From positions 5,704,001 to 5,768,000 of the forward strand of contig NZ_CP054932.1 of NCBI RefSeq assembly GCF_013364275.1: a DNA stretch of 64,000 bases. Reading direction: 5' to 3'. Made by a program: the position numbers and the translations under genes. The notes beneath the pieces are model-generated. The model ran no database searches. It saw only the letters and a list, made by a program, of their open reading frames with translations, and was not told the DNA's origin. Origin of the DNA: Actinomadura sp. NAK00032 (lineage in GTDB: Bacteria > Actinomycetota > Actinomycetes > Streptosporangiales > Streptosporangiaceae). Below, piece by piece: positions 50,929 through 61,282 of this stretch. Within the stretch, counting starts at the first letter, position 1; the number at the start of each line of letters is the position of its first letter.

Positions 50929-51900
50929 ATGTACGAAGTTCTGGCCGAGGTCGTCCGGAACGGCTTCGTGGAGAGCCGCCACTACGGCAGCGTCGCGGGG
51001 CTCGCCTCCGACGGCTCGCTCGCCTACGCGCGCGGCGTCCCGGACGAGACCGTCCTGCCGCGCTCCACCACGAAGCCGTTCCAGGCGCTCGCCTGCCTGA
51101 CGGCCGGCGCGCCCCTCGCCGGGGAGCGCCTCGCGATCGCGGCGGGCAGCCACACCGGCGAGGACTTCCACGTCAAGACGGTCGAGGCGATGCTCGCGGA
51201 CGCCGGCCTCGGCGTGGACGCCCTGCGGTGCCCGCCGTCCTGGCCGGAGGACGAGCCGACGAAGGCGGCGCTCATCCGGGCCGGCGAGGGCGAGTCGCGG
51301 GTGCGGATGAACTGCTCCGGCAAGCACGCCGCCATGCTCGCCGCGTGCGCCGCGAACGGCTGGCCGGTCGACACCTACCTCGACCCGTCGCACCCGCTGC
51401 AGCAGCGGGTGCGGCAGGCCATGGCGGACGCCTCCGGCGAGGAGCCGGCGCCCGTCGCGATCGACGGCTGCGGCGCGCCGCTGTTCGGGCTGACGCTGAC
51501 GGGCCTCGCCCGCGCCGCGCGCTCGCTCGTGCTGTCCGACGGGTCCCGTCCGGTCGCGGACGCGATGCGCGCCCACCCCGAGTACGTCGGCGGGACGGGG
51601 CACGCCAACACCGAGTTCATGCGGGCGCTGCCCGGCACGGTCGCCAAGGGCGGCGCCGAGGGCGTGTTCATCGCCGCGACCGCCGACGGCCGCGCCGTCG
51701 CGGTGAAGGTCATCGACGGCAGCCCCCGCGCCACCACCGCCATCGCGCTGCGCGCGCTCGCCGCGCTCGGCGCCGACACCGGCCCGGCCGACCCGCTCGG
51801 CACCGTCCCGGTGCTCGGCGGCGGGCACCGGGTCGGCGAGATCCGCACCACCGAGATCGGCACCACCGAAAACCGCACCACCGGGGAAGGACGTTCGTGA
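50929..51900 (+). CDS. L-asparaginase II family protein (thermolabile type)
   Basis: The 323-residue protein matches the asparaginase II family (Rhizobium-type, unrelated in sequence to bacterial AnsA/AnsB). Landmarks are VRNGFVESRHYGSVAGL, LPRSTTKPFQALACL, AAGSHTGEDFHV, RMNCSGKHAAMLAACAANGW and IDGCGAPLFGLTLTGLA. It hydrolyses asparagine or a related amide to aspartate and ammonia. The last 20 residues are a degenerate Thr-Thr-Glu repeat encoded by a short tandem repeat (51844-51888), probably a late addition. It sits 11 nt after the permease, so the transported substrate is probably its substrate. The cutC GTG overlaps its stop. Confidence 0.92.
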   Translation: MYEVLAEVVRNGFVESRHYGSVAGLASDGSLAYARGVPDETVLPRSTTKPFQALACLTAGAPLAGERLAIAAGSHTGEDFHVKTVEAMLADAGLGVDALRCPPSWPEDEPTKAALIRAGEGESRVRMNCSGKHAAMLAACAANGWPVDTYLDPSHPLQQRVRQAMADASGEEPAPVAIDGCGAPLFGLTLTGLARAARSLVLSDGSRPVADAMRAHPEYVGGTGHANTEFMRALPGTVAKGGAEGVFIAATADGRAVAVKVIDGSPRATTAIALRALAALGADTGPADPLGTVPVLGGGHRVGEIRTTEIGTTENRTTGEGRS

Positions 51901-52640
51901 GCCTCACCTACGAGATCTGCATCGACAGCGTCGCGGGCGCGATCGCCGCCGAGAAGGCGGGCGCGCACCGCGTCGAGCTGTGCGCGGCGCTGTTCGAGGG
52001 AGGGCTCACCCCGACCCTGGGCACGGTCCGCGCCGCGCTCGCGGCCGTGTCGTCGATCAAGGTGAACGTCATCATCCGCCCGCGCGGCGGCGACTTCATC
52101 TTCGACGAGCACGAGGTCGCGGCGATGGAGCACGACACGGCCCTCGTCCGGGAGGCGGGCGCGGACGGCATCGTGATCGGCGCGCTGACCCCGGAGGGGA
52201 CGGTCGACCGGCCGGTGGCGGAGCGGCTCATCGCGGCGGCGGGCGGGCTGCCCGTCACCTTCCACCGCGCGTTCGACATGGCCGCCGACCCGTTCGCCGC
52301 GCTGGAGGAGCTGATCGACCTCGGCGTCGCCCGCGTCCTCACCTCCGGGCAGGACGTGAGCGTGCTGGAGGGCGCGCCGCTCATCGCCGAGCTGGTCGAG
52401 CGCGCCGGCGACCGCATCATCGTCATGCCCGGCGGCGGTGTCACGGACCGCAACGTCGCGCGGATCGTCGCGGCGACCGGCGCCCGCGAGATCCACTTCG
52501 CGGCGCTCAGCGAGGAGCCGAGCCCGGCCGTGCACCGCAACCCGTACCCGTTCATGGGCGGGGAGCTGCGGCAGCCGGAGTACCGGCGGCTCGTCACCAC
52601 CGACGCCGGCGTCGCCTCGGTCATCCGCGCCGCCGGCTGA
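51897..52640 (+). CDS. cutC: CutC family protein
   Basis: The 247-residue TIM-barrel protein has the CutC pattern YEICIDSVAGAIAAEKAGAHRVELCAALFEGGLTPT, VIIRPRGGDF, DGIVIGALTPEGTVD, VTFHRAFDMAADP, VLTSGQ and MPGGGVTDRNV. It was named for copper homeostasis, but the biochemical role is unsettled. ROK- and sugar-linked contexts suggest an enzyme of small-molecule catabolism. It ends the transporter-asparaginase operon (GTGA overlap), which favours a catabolic rather than copper role here. Confidence 0.94.
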   Translation: MSLTYEICIDSVAGAIAAEKAGAHRVELCAALFEGGLTPTLGTVRAALAAVSSIKVNVIIRPRGGDFIFDEHEVAAMEHDTALVREAGADGIVIGALTPEGTVDRPVAERLIAAAGGLPVTFHRAFDMAADPFAALEELIDLGVARVLTSGQDVSVLEGAPLIAELVERAGDRIIVMPGGGVTDRNVARIVAATGAREIHFAALSEEPSPAVHRNPYPFMGGELRQPEYRRLVTTDAGVASVIRAAG

Positions 52641-52776
52641 CCGCGCCCGCCCCGCTCCCCGGCACGGCAGTTCTTTGCATGATCTTGTCGCGCCGGGGAT
52701 GGCCGGAGGTTGCGGACGGGGCATGGATGTCTGCGACCGGCGCCGGAGGGACGGCGCCGAGAGCGGGAGCGGGCAC

Positions 52777-54906
52777 ATGCAGGTGAAGCTGGAGGCCGAA
52801 CTCGGGCGCATTCCGATTCTGGACGTGTCGCCGGTGGTGGGGTGCGGCCGGTGGCCGGCGAAGGCCGTGGTGGGTGAGACGGTCGAGGTGTCGGCGACGG
52901 TGTTCCGGGAGGGGCACGAGCGGCTGGGCGCGGCGGTGGTGCTGCGCACGCCGGGCGGCGAGGAGCTGCCGGGTGAGCGGATGGCCGAGGTCGGTGCGGG
53001 GCTGGACCGGTGGTCGGCGCTGGTGACGCCGACGGAGCTGGGGTCGTGGTCGTTCCGGGTGGAGGCGTGGGGCGACCCGATCGCGCACTGGTGGCACGAC
53101 GCGCAGATCAAGGTGCCGCGCGGCCAGGACGTCGAGCTCATGCTCGCCGAGGGCGCGGCGCTGTTCACCCGGGCCGCGGGCGAGGTCCCCGCGAAGGACC
53201 GGCGCGTCCTGACCCGGCTCACGCGCCTGCTGGCGGACGAGGACGCGGACGCCCTCGAACGGCTCGCCGCCGCAGGGGAACCGACCGTGATGGACGTGGT
53301 GCGGCGCCACCCGCTGCGGGATCTGCTGACGGTGTCGGACTGGTACCCCCTGGTCGTGCACCGCCAACGCGCCCTCTACGGCGCCTGGTACGAATTCTTC
53401 CCCCGCTCCGAAGGCGCCACCTTCGACCCCATGGGACGCCGCGGGCCGACGTCGGGGACGTTCCGCACCGCGATGAAACGCCTGCCCGCGATCGCCGACA
53501 TGGGCTTCGACGTCGTCTACCTCCCACCGATCCACCCGATCGGGACCACGTACCGCAAAGGACCCAACAACACCCTGGACGCCGGCCCCTACGACCCCGG
53601 CTCCCCCTGGGCCATCGGCTCACCCGACGGCGGCCACGACACCGTCCACCCCGACCTGGGCACCCTCGACGACTTCGACGCCTTCGTCGCCCACGCCGGC
53701 GACCACGGCCTCGAAATCGCCCTGGACCTGGCGTTGCAATGCTCCCCCGACCACCCCTGGGTCCACCAGCACCCCGAATGGTTCACCCACCGCGCCGACG
53801 GCACCATCGCCCACGCCGAGAACCCGCCCAAGAAATACCAGGACATCTACCCCCTCAACTTCGACACCGACCCCGACGGCCTCTACACCGAGATCAAACG
53901 CATCCTCCACCACTGGATGGACCACGGCGTCCGCATCTTCCGCGTCGACAACCCCCACACCAAACCCGCCGCGTTCTGGGAACGCCTCCTGGCCGACATC
54001 CACACCACCGACCCCGACGTCCTCTTCCTCGCCGAAGCCTTCACCCGCCCCGCCACCATGCACACCCTCGCCAAAATCGGCTTCCACCAGTCCTACACCT
54101 ACTTCACCTGGCGCAACACCGCCGACGAACTCACCACCTACCTCCAAGAACTCACCGGCCCCGCCGCCGCCCACATGCGCCCCAACCTGTTCACCAACAC
54201 CCCCGACATCCTCAACCAATACCTCCAGCACGGCGGCCGCCCCGCCTTCGAGATCCGCGCCGTCCTCGCCGCCCTCCTCTCCCCCACCTGGGGCATCTAC
54301 AGCGGCTACGAACTCTGCGAGAACACCCCCGTCCGCCCCGGCAGCGAGGAATACCGCGACTCCGAGAAATACCAGTACCGCCCCCGCGACTGGGACACCG
54401 CCGACCGCACCGGCACCACCATCGCCCCCCTCATCACCCAACTCAACACACTCCGCAACACCCACCCCGCCCTCCAGCAACTCCGCAACCTCCACTTCCA
54501 CCACATCGACCAACCCGAACTCCTCGCCTTCTCCAAACGCCACCTCCACGACGCGGTCCTGGTGATCGTCAACCTCAACCCCCACCAACCCCGCGAAGCC
54601 ACCGTCCACCTCGACCTCCCCGCCCTCGGCCTCCCCGACGACCCCCACCGACCCCACACCGTCACCGACCAACTCGACGGCGCCACCTACACCTGGACCC
54701 AGTCCAACTACGTGCGGCTCGACCCGCGCACGAAGCCCGCACACATCCTCACGTTCCAGGGGAACGGCGGACGTGTGCGGGCCAGTGGGGTCCGGTCGGA
54801 CGGGAGCATGGCCGGGGCGGACGGGACGACCGCGAGGTCGCGCCGGAGTTCGCCGCGGCCCGCGGCCCGGCCGTCCCGGAGCCGGCGCCGGACGGGCGGC
54901 AGCTGA
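52777..54906 (+). CDS. glgE: Alpha-1,4-glucan:maltose-1-phosphate maltosyltransferase
   Basis: The 709-residue GH13 enzyme opens with GRIPILDVSPVVGCGRWPAKAVVGE, has the GlgE-specific EFFPRSEGATFDP and KGPNNTLDAGP, the nucleophile Asp391 in FRVDNPHTKP and acid Glu420 in LFLAEAFTRP. It transfers maltosyl units from maltose-1-phosphate to alpha-glucan. ATG 52777 is chosen; an ATG at 52723 would add 18 residues. Codons from about 53350 to 54690 are strikingly C-rich and G-poor (34 C versus 4 G in 54421-54480), with the opposite skew in the flanks. The last 48 or so residues are an Arg/Ser-rich tail not expected in GlgE. Confidence 0.95.
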   Translation: MQVKLEAELGRIPILDVSPVVGCGRWPAKAVVGETVEVSATVFREGHERLGAAVVLRTPGGEELPGERMAEVGAGLDRWSALVTPTELGSWSFRVEAWGDPIAHWWHDAQIKVPRGQDVELMLAEGAALFTRAAGEVPAKDRRVLTRLTRLLADEDADALERLAAAGEPTVMDVVRRHPLRDLLTVSDWYPLVVHRQRALYGAWYEFFPRSEGATFDPMGRRGPTSGTFRTAMKRLPAIADMGFDVVYLPPIHPIGTTYRKGPNNTLDAGPYDPGSPWAIGSPDGGHDTVHPDLGTLDDFDAFVAHAGDHGLEIALDLALQCSPDHPWVHQHPEWFTHRADGTIAHAENPPKKYQDIYPLNFDTDPDGLYTEIKRILHHWMDHGVRIFRVDNPHTKPAAFWERLLADIHTTDPDVLFLAEAFTRPATMHTLAKIGFHQSYTYFTWRNTADELTTYLQELTGPAAAHMRPNLFTNTPDILNQYLQHGGRPAFEIRAVLAALLSPTWGIYSGYELCENTPVRPGSEEYRDSEKYQYRPRDWDTADRTGTTIAPLITQLNTLRNTHPALQQLRNLHFHHIDQPELLAFSKRHLHDAVLVIVNLNPHQPREATVHLDLPALGLPDDPHRPHTVTDQLDGATYTWTQSNYVRLDPRTKPAHILTFQGNGGRVRASGVRSDGSMAGADGTTARSRRSSPRPAARPSRSRRRTGGS

Positions 54907-54910
54907 GCCG

Positions 54911-55738
54911 TCAGGCCGGCCCGGCGCCGCCGAGCAGGCGGTCCTCGATGGAGCGGCAGCCGGTGAACACCAAGCCGAGCCCCTCCCGGTCGATGATCTC
55001 GCGGAGCCGGGCCGGCAGCGCGGGCAGCGCCAGGCAGCCGCCCTCGGCGGCGACGCGCCAGCGGATGCCGAGCAGGATCGGCAGCGGGTCGCAGCGGATG
55101 CCGAGGCGCTCGTGCATCCGCACCATGAGGTGCCGCAGGTTGCCCTCGACCAGCGTGGTCAGCGTCTCCCCGAGGCGGGGCACCGTGACCTCGTCCAGCA
55201 CGCCGGACAGGTGGACGACCGTGTGGTCGCCGTCCCCGGCCTCCGTCGTGGTGATCATCAGCTCGGACGGCGCGGGCGGCGTCGGTGTCAGCCCGGCGTC
55301 CCCCGGATGCAGGGCGCGGATGGCGTCGAGCACGTGCGTGGTGTCGACGTCCCCCGCCGGCGCGGGCGGGACGGGCGTGCCGGTCGCCGACGCGACGTCC
55401 GGGAACACCGGCACGAGCTGCGCGAGCCCGGTGAGGTGCAGCGCCCGCCGCACGTGCGCGGACAGGGCGGGCACCACGGCGCGCAGCGGGCAGCCGAGCA
55501 GCTGCGCGCGGGTCTCGGCGCGGGCCAGCAGGACCAGCCCGGCCGCGTCCAGCAGCACGGTGTCACCGAAGTCGACGACGACCCCCGTGCGCCGCCGCCC
55601 CTGCGTCCGGCCGCCGGCGGCCATGGACAGGGCCCTGCTCACCCCCTCCCGGACGCCCGCGTAGTTCTGCCAGCTGATCTGCGCGGGCAGGCTGAGCACG
55701 ATGAACCCTCGCCGGGTCTCGATGCCGAGGCCCGGCAT
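54911..55738 (-). CDS. Two-STAS-domain regulatory protein
   Basis: The 275-residue protein has an N-terminal STAS-like domain (FIVLSLPAQISWQNYAGVREGVSRAL, VVVDFGDTVLLDAAGLVLLARAET) and a second, divergent one (HTVVHLSGVLDEVTVPRLGETLTTLVEGNLRHLMVRM). Neither has an obvious phosphorylatable DS pair; Asp-Ala replaces it in the first. It may act as a non-phosphorylated scaffold or antagonist in an anti-sigma network. I chose ATG 55738 because AAGGA lies 7 nt upstream; ATG 55753 is possible. It sits antisense between glgE and treS and ends 5 nt from the glgE stop. Confidence 0.7.
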   Translation of the reverse strand: MPGLGIETRRGFIVLSLPAQISWQNYAGVREGVSRALSMAAGGRTQGRRRTGVVVDFGDTVLLDAAGLVLLARAETRAQLLGCPLRAVVPALSAHVRRALHLTGLAQLVPVFPDVASATGTPVPPAPAGDVDTTHVLDAIRALHPGDAGLTPTPPAPSELMITTTEAGDGDHTVVHLSGVLDEVTVPRLGETLTTLVEGNLRHLMVRMHERLGIRCDPLPILLGIRWRVAAEGGCLALPALPARLREIIDREGLGLVFTGCRSIEDRLLGGAGPA

Positions 55739-55756
55739 GGTCGTGTCCTTCATGCG

Positions 55757-56077
55757 TCACATCCCGATCGGAGTTCCGGCGGCCGCGGGCGCGGGCCGGT
55801 GCGGGGCGGGCAGGGAGGAGCCGGGCGGTCTGGACACCGTCCGGCCGTCCGGATAGGGCGGCCGGCCGCCCCGCACGACACCGGTCAGCCGGGACGCGGC
55901 GAGGCGTTCGATGGTCCCCTCCTCGGGCCGCACCCCGAGATGGGTGCAGCAGCACCACAGGTCGTCGACGCAGCGGCGCACGTTCTCAGCCGGAATGTCG
56001 GCGAAGCGAACGCGCAGCCGCGCCACGAGGGAATCGCGTGTCGGTACGACCGATGGCGACTTCTCCCAGCGCTCCAC
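55757..56077 (-). CDS. Small helical protein, possible three-helix-bundle dimerisation domain
   Basis: The 106-residue protein has a predicted helical first half (RDSLVARLRVRFADIPAENVRRCVDDLWCCCTHLGV, GTIERLAASRL) followed by a Pro/Arg-rich disordered tail. The pattern of alternating helices ending in a short amphipathic helix resembles small actinobacterial dimerisation domains that accompany regulators. That label is from memory and uncertain. GTG 56077 follows GGAGG. The stop is about 18 nt before the STAS-STAS start, so the two form an operon. Confidence 0.55.
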   Translation of the reverse strand: MERWEKSPSVVPTRDSLVARLRVRFADIPAENVRRCVDDLWCCCTHLGVRPEEGTIERLAASRLTGVVRGGRPPYPDGRTVSRPPGSSLPAPHRPAPAAAGTPIGM

Positions 56078-56095
56078 TGTCCCTCCGATCACTTT

Positions 56096-56155
56096 GGACG
56101 GAAAACCGAAAACCGTCCGAACGGATCAGAACCCGCCGGTGGGGGCGGGTTCTGA
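56096..56155. repeat. Two consecutive inverted repeats upstream of the STAS-regulator operon
   Basis: GGACGG-N11-CCGTCC spans 56096-56118. TCAGAACCCGCC pairs perfectly with GGCGGGTTCTGA across 6 nt at 56126-56155. The second is a terminator-strength hairpin, yet no gene on either strand ends here. It could be a leader attenuator for the minus-strand operon or the terminator of a small RNA. Confidence 0.6.
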
Positions 56156-56560
56156 GCTTGGAAGCGACCTACCCGGGGCCTGGGATGGAAAAAGCGACGA
56201 ACCTAAAAACACGGACATGACACAACCGTCGCGCGGCAAGTCTTCGACAGCCGGAGCACCAGCGAACGAGCCGTGCACAGCCGGGTTTTTGCGCGACTTT
56301 CCCGGGCCGTGCCCGGCCGGGTGCCGGGCGATGACCCGTCCCGGCCGGGGACGGCGGCCGGCGGTCCCGCGCGGCCCGGGCGAACTGCCCCGGGCATTGC
56401 CGCCGCACGTCCGGCGGACGGGGCCGCCGGGCAACCGAAACCGCCGCACCGGTCACGCTCCGTACTGAATCTTTTACGGATGGTTGCCTGTCGCGAACGT
56501 CCCCCGCGCCGGTGGCGGGCATTGCTGATCTAGATGTCTCCAACACACCCGGGGTGACCC
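56156..56560. other. Intergenic region upstream of treS
   Basis: About 400 nt without a convincing coding frame. It is GC-rich with many short CCGG-type repeats. A less GC-rich stretch at about 56455-56490 might hold the treS promoter, but I could not assign -35 and -10 boxes. Confidence 0.5.
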
Positions 56561-58468
<1,908 letters not shown>

Positions 58469-58469
58469 C

Positions 58470-59909
58470 ATGCTGCCACCCCGAGCGGAGCTGATCCGGG
58501 ACCTCGCGGAGTGGCTGCCCAGGCAGCGCTGGTTCGGCGGCAAGGACGGCCCCATCGACGAACTGTCCATCGGCACCGCCACCGAGCTGCGCACCGGCGA
58601 CCCCGCCCTGCACCACCTCGTCCTCGACGTCCGCCAGAACGGCACCACCGACCACTACCAGCTCCTGCTCGGCGTCCGGCGGCACCTCCCCGACCGGCTC
58701 CGGCACGTGGAGATCGGCCGCGACACCGGCGGTTCGGGCGGTTCGGGCGGTTCGAGCGGGACGAGGGCGCGCACGTACGACGCCGCCCACGACCCGGATC
58801 TGACCCGGACGCTGCTGGCCGCACTGGCGGACGGGGCGTCGATCGGGCCGCTGCGCTTCCACCACGCCGGCGGCGCCCGCATCCGGACGGACCTGGCGAG
58901 CCTGCCCATCACCGCCGAGCAGAGCAACACCTCGCTGCTGTTCGGGGACGCCTACATCTGCAAGCTGTTCCGCAGGCTGAGCCAGGGCGTGAACCTCGAC
59001 CTGGAGGTCAACCTCGCCCTCACCCGCCAGGGCTGCGAGCACGTCCCGGCCGTCCACGGCTGGATCGAGCTCGACGCCGGCGAGCCCGGCGCGGAGCCGG
59101 TCACGCTGGCGCTGCTGTCGGACTACCTGCACACCGGCGCGGACGGTTGGAGCCTCGCGATCGCGAGCGTGCGCGACTGGTTCGCCTACCCGCTGCCGTC
59201 CGGGGACGAGTGGGCGGAGCTGGACGCCTCCGTCGCCGGCGGCGACTTCGCCGCCGAGGCCGAGCGGCTCGGCGCCGCCACCGCCCAGGTGCACCGGGCG
59301 CTCGCCGACGCGTTCGGCGTGCGGACCGTCCCCGCCGCCGAGGTGCGCGCGCTGGCCGCCCGGATGAACGCCGAGCTGACCGCGACCTGCCGGGCGGTGC
59401 CCGGCCTCGCGCCGCACGCCAAGGCGCTCACCGGGGCGTTCCTGGACCTGGCCGGGCGGACCGCGCCGCTGGCCGTCCAGCGGGTGCACGGCGACTACCA
59501 CCTCGGCCAGGTGCTGCGCACCGAGTCGGGGTGGGCGCTGCTGGACTTCGAGGGCGAGCCGGCCCGCACGCAGAGCGAGCGGCGGGCCCTCGCGCACCCG
59601 CTGCGCGACGTCGCCGGGATGCTGCGCTCCTTTGAGTACGCGGCGCGGTTCCTCATCACCAAGGCCGGCACGGTGCCGACCGAGTCGGGGCCGCACCTGG
59701 AGACCCGGGCGCACGCGTGGGCGGCGCGCAACCGCGCCGCGTTCTGCCGCGGCTACGCGGCGGCCGGCGGCGCCGACCCGGCCGCGCATTCGGTGCTGAT
59801 GCACGCGTTCGAATTCGAGAAGGCCGTCTACGAGGTGCGCTACGAGGCGCGGAACCGGCCGGCCTGGCTGCCCGTTCCGCTGACCTCGCTCGCCCATCTG
59901 ACCGCTTGA
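58470..59909 (+). CDS. mak: Maltokinase
   Basis: The 479-residue kinase starts with LAEWLPRQRWFGGKDG, the conserved N-terminal cap. The C-lobe holds the catalytic HGDYHLGQVL loop and the metal-binding LLDFEGEPARTQSERR. It phosphorylates maltose at C1 using ATP to make maltose-1-phosphate for GlgE. A Gly-Ser insert (GGSGGSGGSSG) is encoded by a 9-bp tandem repeat near 58731-58757. It directly follows treS. The glgB branching-enzyme gene often next in this operon is not here. Confidence 0.95.
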   Translation: MLPPRAELIRDLAEWLPRQRWFGGKDGPIDELSIGTATELRTGDPALHHLVLDVRQNGTTDHYQLLLGVRRHLPDRLRHVEIGRDTGGSGGSGGSSGTRARTYDAAHDPDLTRTLLAALADGASIGPLRFHHAGGARIRTDLASLPITAEQSNTSLLFGDAYICKLFRRLSQGVNLDLEVNLALTRQGCEHVPAVHGWIELDAGEPGAEPVTLALLSDYLHTGADGWSLAIASVRDWFAYPLPSGDEWAELDASVAGGDFAAEAERLGAATAQVHRALADAFGVRTVPAAEVRALAARMNAELTATCRAVPGLAPHAKALTGAFLDLAGRTAPLAVQRVHGDYHLGQVLRTESGWALLDFEGEPARTQSERRALAHPLRDVAGMLRSFEYAARFLITKAGTVPTESGPHLETRAHAWAARNRAAFCRGYAAAGGADPAAHSVLMHAFEFEKAVYEVRYEARNRPAWLPVPLTSLAHLTA

Positions 59910-59953
59910 TCAAAGACACTGAAGAATGCGGCTAATTCCGCACCATGATCATG

Positions 59954-60042
59954 TAAAATCGGCCGGTTCTCTCAATTCCCCGGCGATCAACGGGTACCCG
60001 AACTCTCGGCAGGATGATGATCACCTGCCGACGCGATACCCG
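59954..60042 (+). promoter_or_regulatory. Promoter -10 and structured 5' leader of the NlpC/P60 gene
   Basis: TAAAAT at 59954-59959 is a near-consensus -10 without a clear -35. Downstream, CGGGTA (59991-59996) pairs with TACCCG (60037-60042) and encloses a stem CGGCAGG/CCTGCCG (60007-60013 with 60024-60030). The start codon follows 25 nt later. The nested hairpin could regulate translation. The conserved motifs of the c-di-AMP riboswitch were not found. Confidence 0.5.
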
Positions 60043-60067
60043 GCAATGGGGAACGGAGAGAACGGGA

Positions 60068-61111
60068 ATGTCCATCGCACGCCATTCACATGAGGACGCG
60101 GCCGGAAGCGGAGCATTCGGCGGCCATAGCGGCGGCACCCGGGCCGCGGGCCGAAAACGGGGCCTGCTCCGGGCGGCCGTCACCGCGGTGGCGACCGGCG
60201 CCGCGCTGGCGGTTCCGCTGAGCGCGCCCGCGCCCGCGGCGATCAACCCGTCGGTGCTGCGGAGCCTGCACCTGGACTCCGCCACGCTGGCGAGGGTGAA
60301 GGCGTACGACCGGTACCGGACGCGCGAGGCGTCCCAGCGCACGAAGGCCGCGAAGGCGCTCCGGTTCGCCCGCAAGCAGATCGGCAAGCCCTACCGGTGG
60401 GGCGCCGACGGGCCCGGCGGCTACGACTGCTCCGGTCTGGCGATGGCGGCGTGGCGCAAGGCGGGCGTGAAGATCCCGCGCGTCACCTACGCCCAGTACC
60501 GCAAGGTCGACCGCAAGGTGAAGTACGGCGCCCTCAAGCCGGGCGACCTCATCTTCTTCCACGGCCGCAGCCATGTCGGCCTCTTCGTCGGGCACGGGCG
60601 GTTCCTGCACGCGCCGCACTCGGGCGCGAAGGTCCGCATCGACAAGATCAGCAAGCGGCGCAAGCGGCAGTTCGCCGGCGCGGTCCGGCCGGGCGCCCCG
60701 GCCTACAAGCAGTTCCCGGCCTCGGTGCGGGAGCTGGTCGAGAAGATCGACCGGATGAGCGCGGAGAAGCGCGCGGATCAGCCGCCAGATAAGGGGCGGA
60801 CCCCCCAAATTCCGCCACCATCTGACACAGTTCCCAATTCACCCAAGAATCCCCCGATCACCACCCCCGGACACACTCCGGCGGACAAGGCCGCTCCACC
60901 CGGCCGCCCCGCCCAGAAGCCGGACGATCCCGCGGCCCAGGCCCCGCGAAGCGACGCACCGTCGGACAAGACACGGCCTGAACCGAGGCCCCGCACACAA
61001 GCGGCCTCCACGGCGCCCGCACAGCGGCGCCCCTTCTACCAGCACCGCGTATGGGCGAAGTACACGGGTCCCTACGACTACCTGCCGACAGTGTCCGGCA
61101 GACCGCTCTGA
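60068..61111 (+). CDS. Secreted NlpC/P60 peptidoglycan endopeptidase
   Basis: The 347-residue protein has a long basic N-region and a hydrophobic stretch (LRAAVTAVATGAALAVPLSAPAPA) fitting a signal peptide. The NlpC/P60 catalytic domain follows at about 98-220, with Cys121 in GYDCSGLAM, His in RSHVGLFVGHG and the third residue in HAPHSG. It hydrolyses gamma-D-glutamyl-diaminopimelate bonds in peptidoglycan. The last 110 or so residues are Pro/Thr/Lys-rich, with codon use less GC-rich than the rest, and end in a Tyr-rich tip, perhaps a wall-spanning tail. Confidence 0.92.
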   Translation: MSIARHSHEDAAGSGAFGGHSGGTRAAGRKRGLLRAAVTAVATGAALAVPLSAPAPAAINPSVLRSLHLDSATLARVKAYDRYRTREASQRTKAAKALRFARKQIGKPYRWGADGPGGYDCSGLAMAAWRKAGVKIPRVTYAQYRKVDRKVKYGALKPGDLIFFHGRSHVGLFVGHGRFLHAPHSGAKVRIDKISKRRKRQFAGAVRPGAPAYKQFPASVRELVEKIDRMSAEKRADQPPDKGRTPQIPPPSDTVPNSPKNPPITTPGHTPADKAAPPGRPAQKPDDPAAQAPRSDAPSDKTRPEPRPRTQAASTAPAQRRPFYQHRVWAKYTGPYDYLPTVSGRPL

Positions 61112-61251
61112 CCGCACGCACCACTCGCACGCACGACTCGTGCGCACCACAGGCACCGCCGCCGCGGACCCCGCGGCGGCGGTGCCGCGCTCGCGGCGGG
61201 AGCGATCCCGGCGGCCGGGGGACGAAGGCGGCAGACCGTGCTAAGTTGCAC

Positions 61252-61266
61252 TGAAAACCGTTTTCA
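61252..61266 (+). promoter_or_regulatory. Zur box upstream of znuA
   Basis: TGAAAA-CCG-TTTTCA is a perfect 6-3-6 inverted repeat of the actinobacterial Zur type, 16 nt upstream of the znuA ATG and just downstream of a possible -10 (CTAAGT, 61241-61246). Zinc-loaded Zur would block transcription here. Confidence 0.8.
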
Positions 61267-61282
61267 TTCTCGGGAGCCTCTC

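Noticed and set aside
53620..54744. 374-codon Val/Gly/Glu-rich minus-strand frame inside glgE
   Set aside because: It coincides with the C-rich codon tract of glgE; the biased third positions produce an artificial VG-rich frame. The same holds for 56924-57829 opposite treS.
59930..60067. c-di-AMP (ydaO/yuaA) riboswitch before the NlpC/P60 gene
   Set aside because: The location is suggestive, but the conserved sequence blocks are missing; only simple nested stems are seen.
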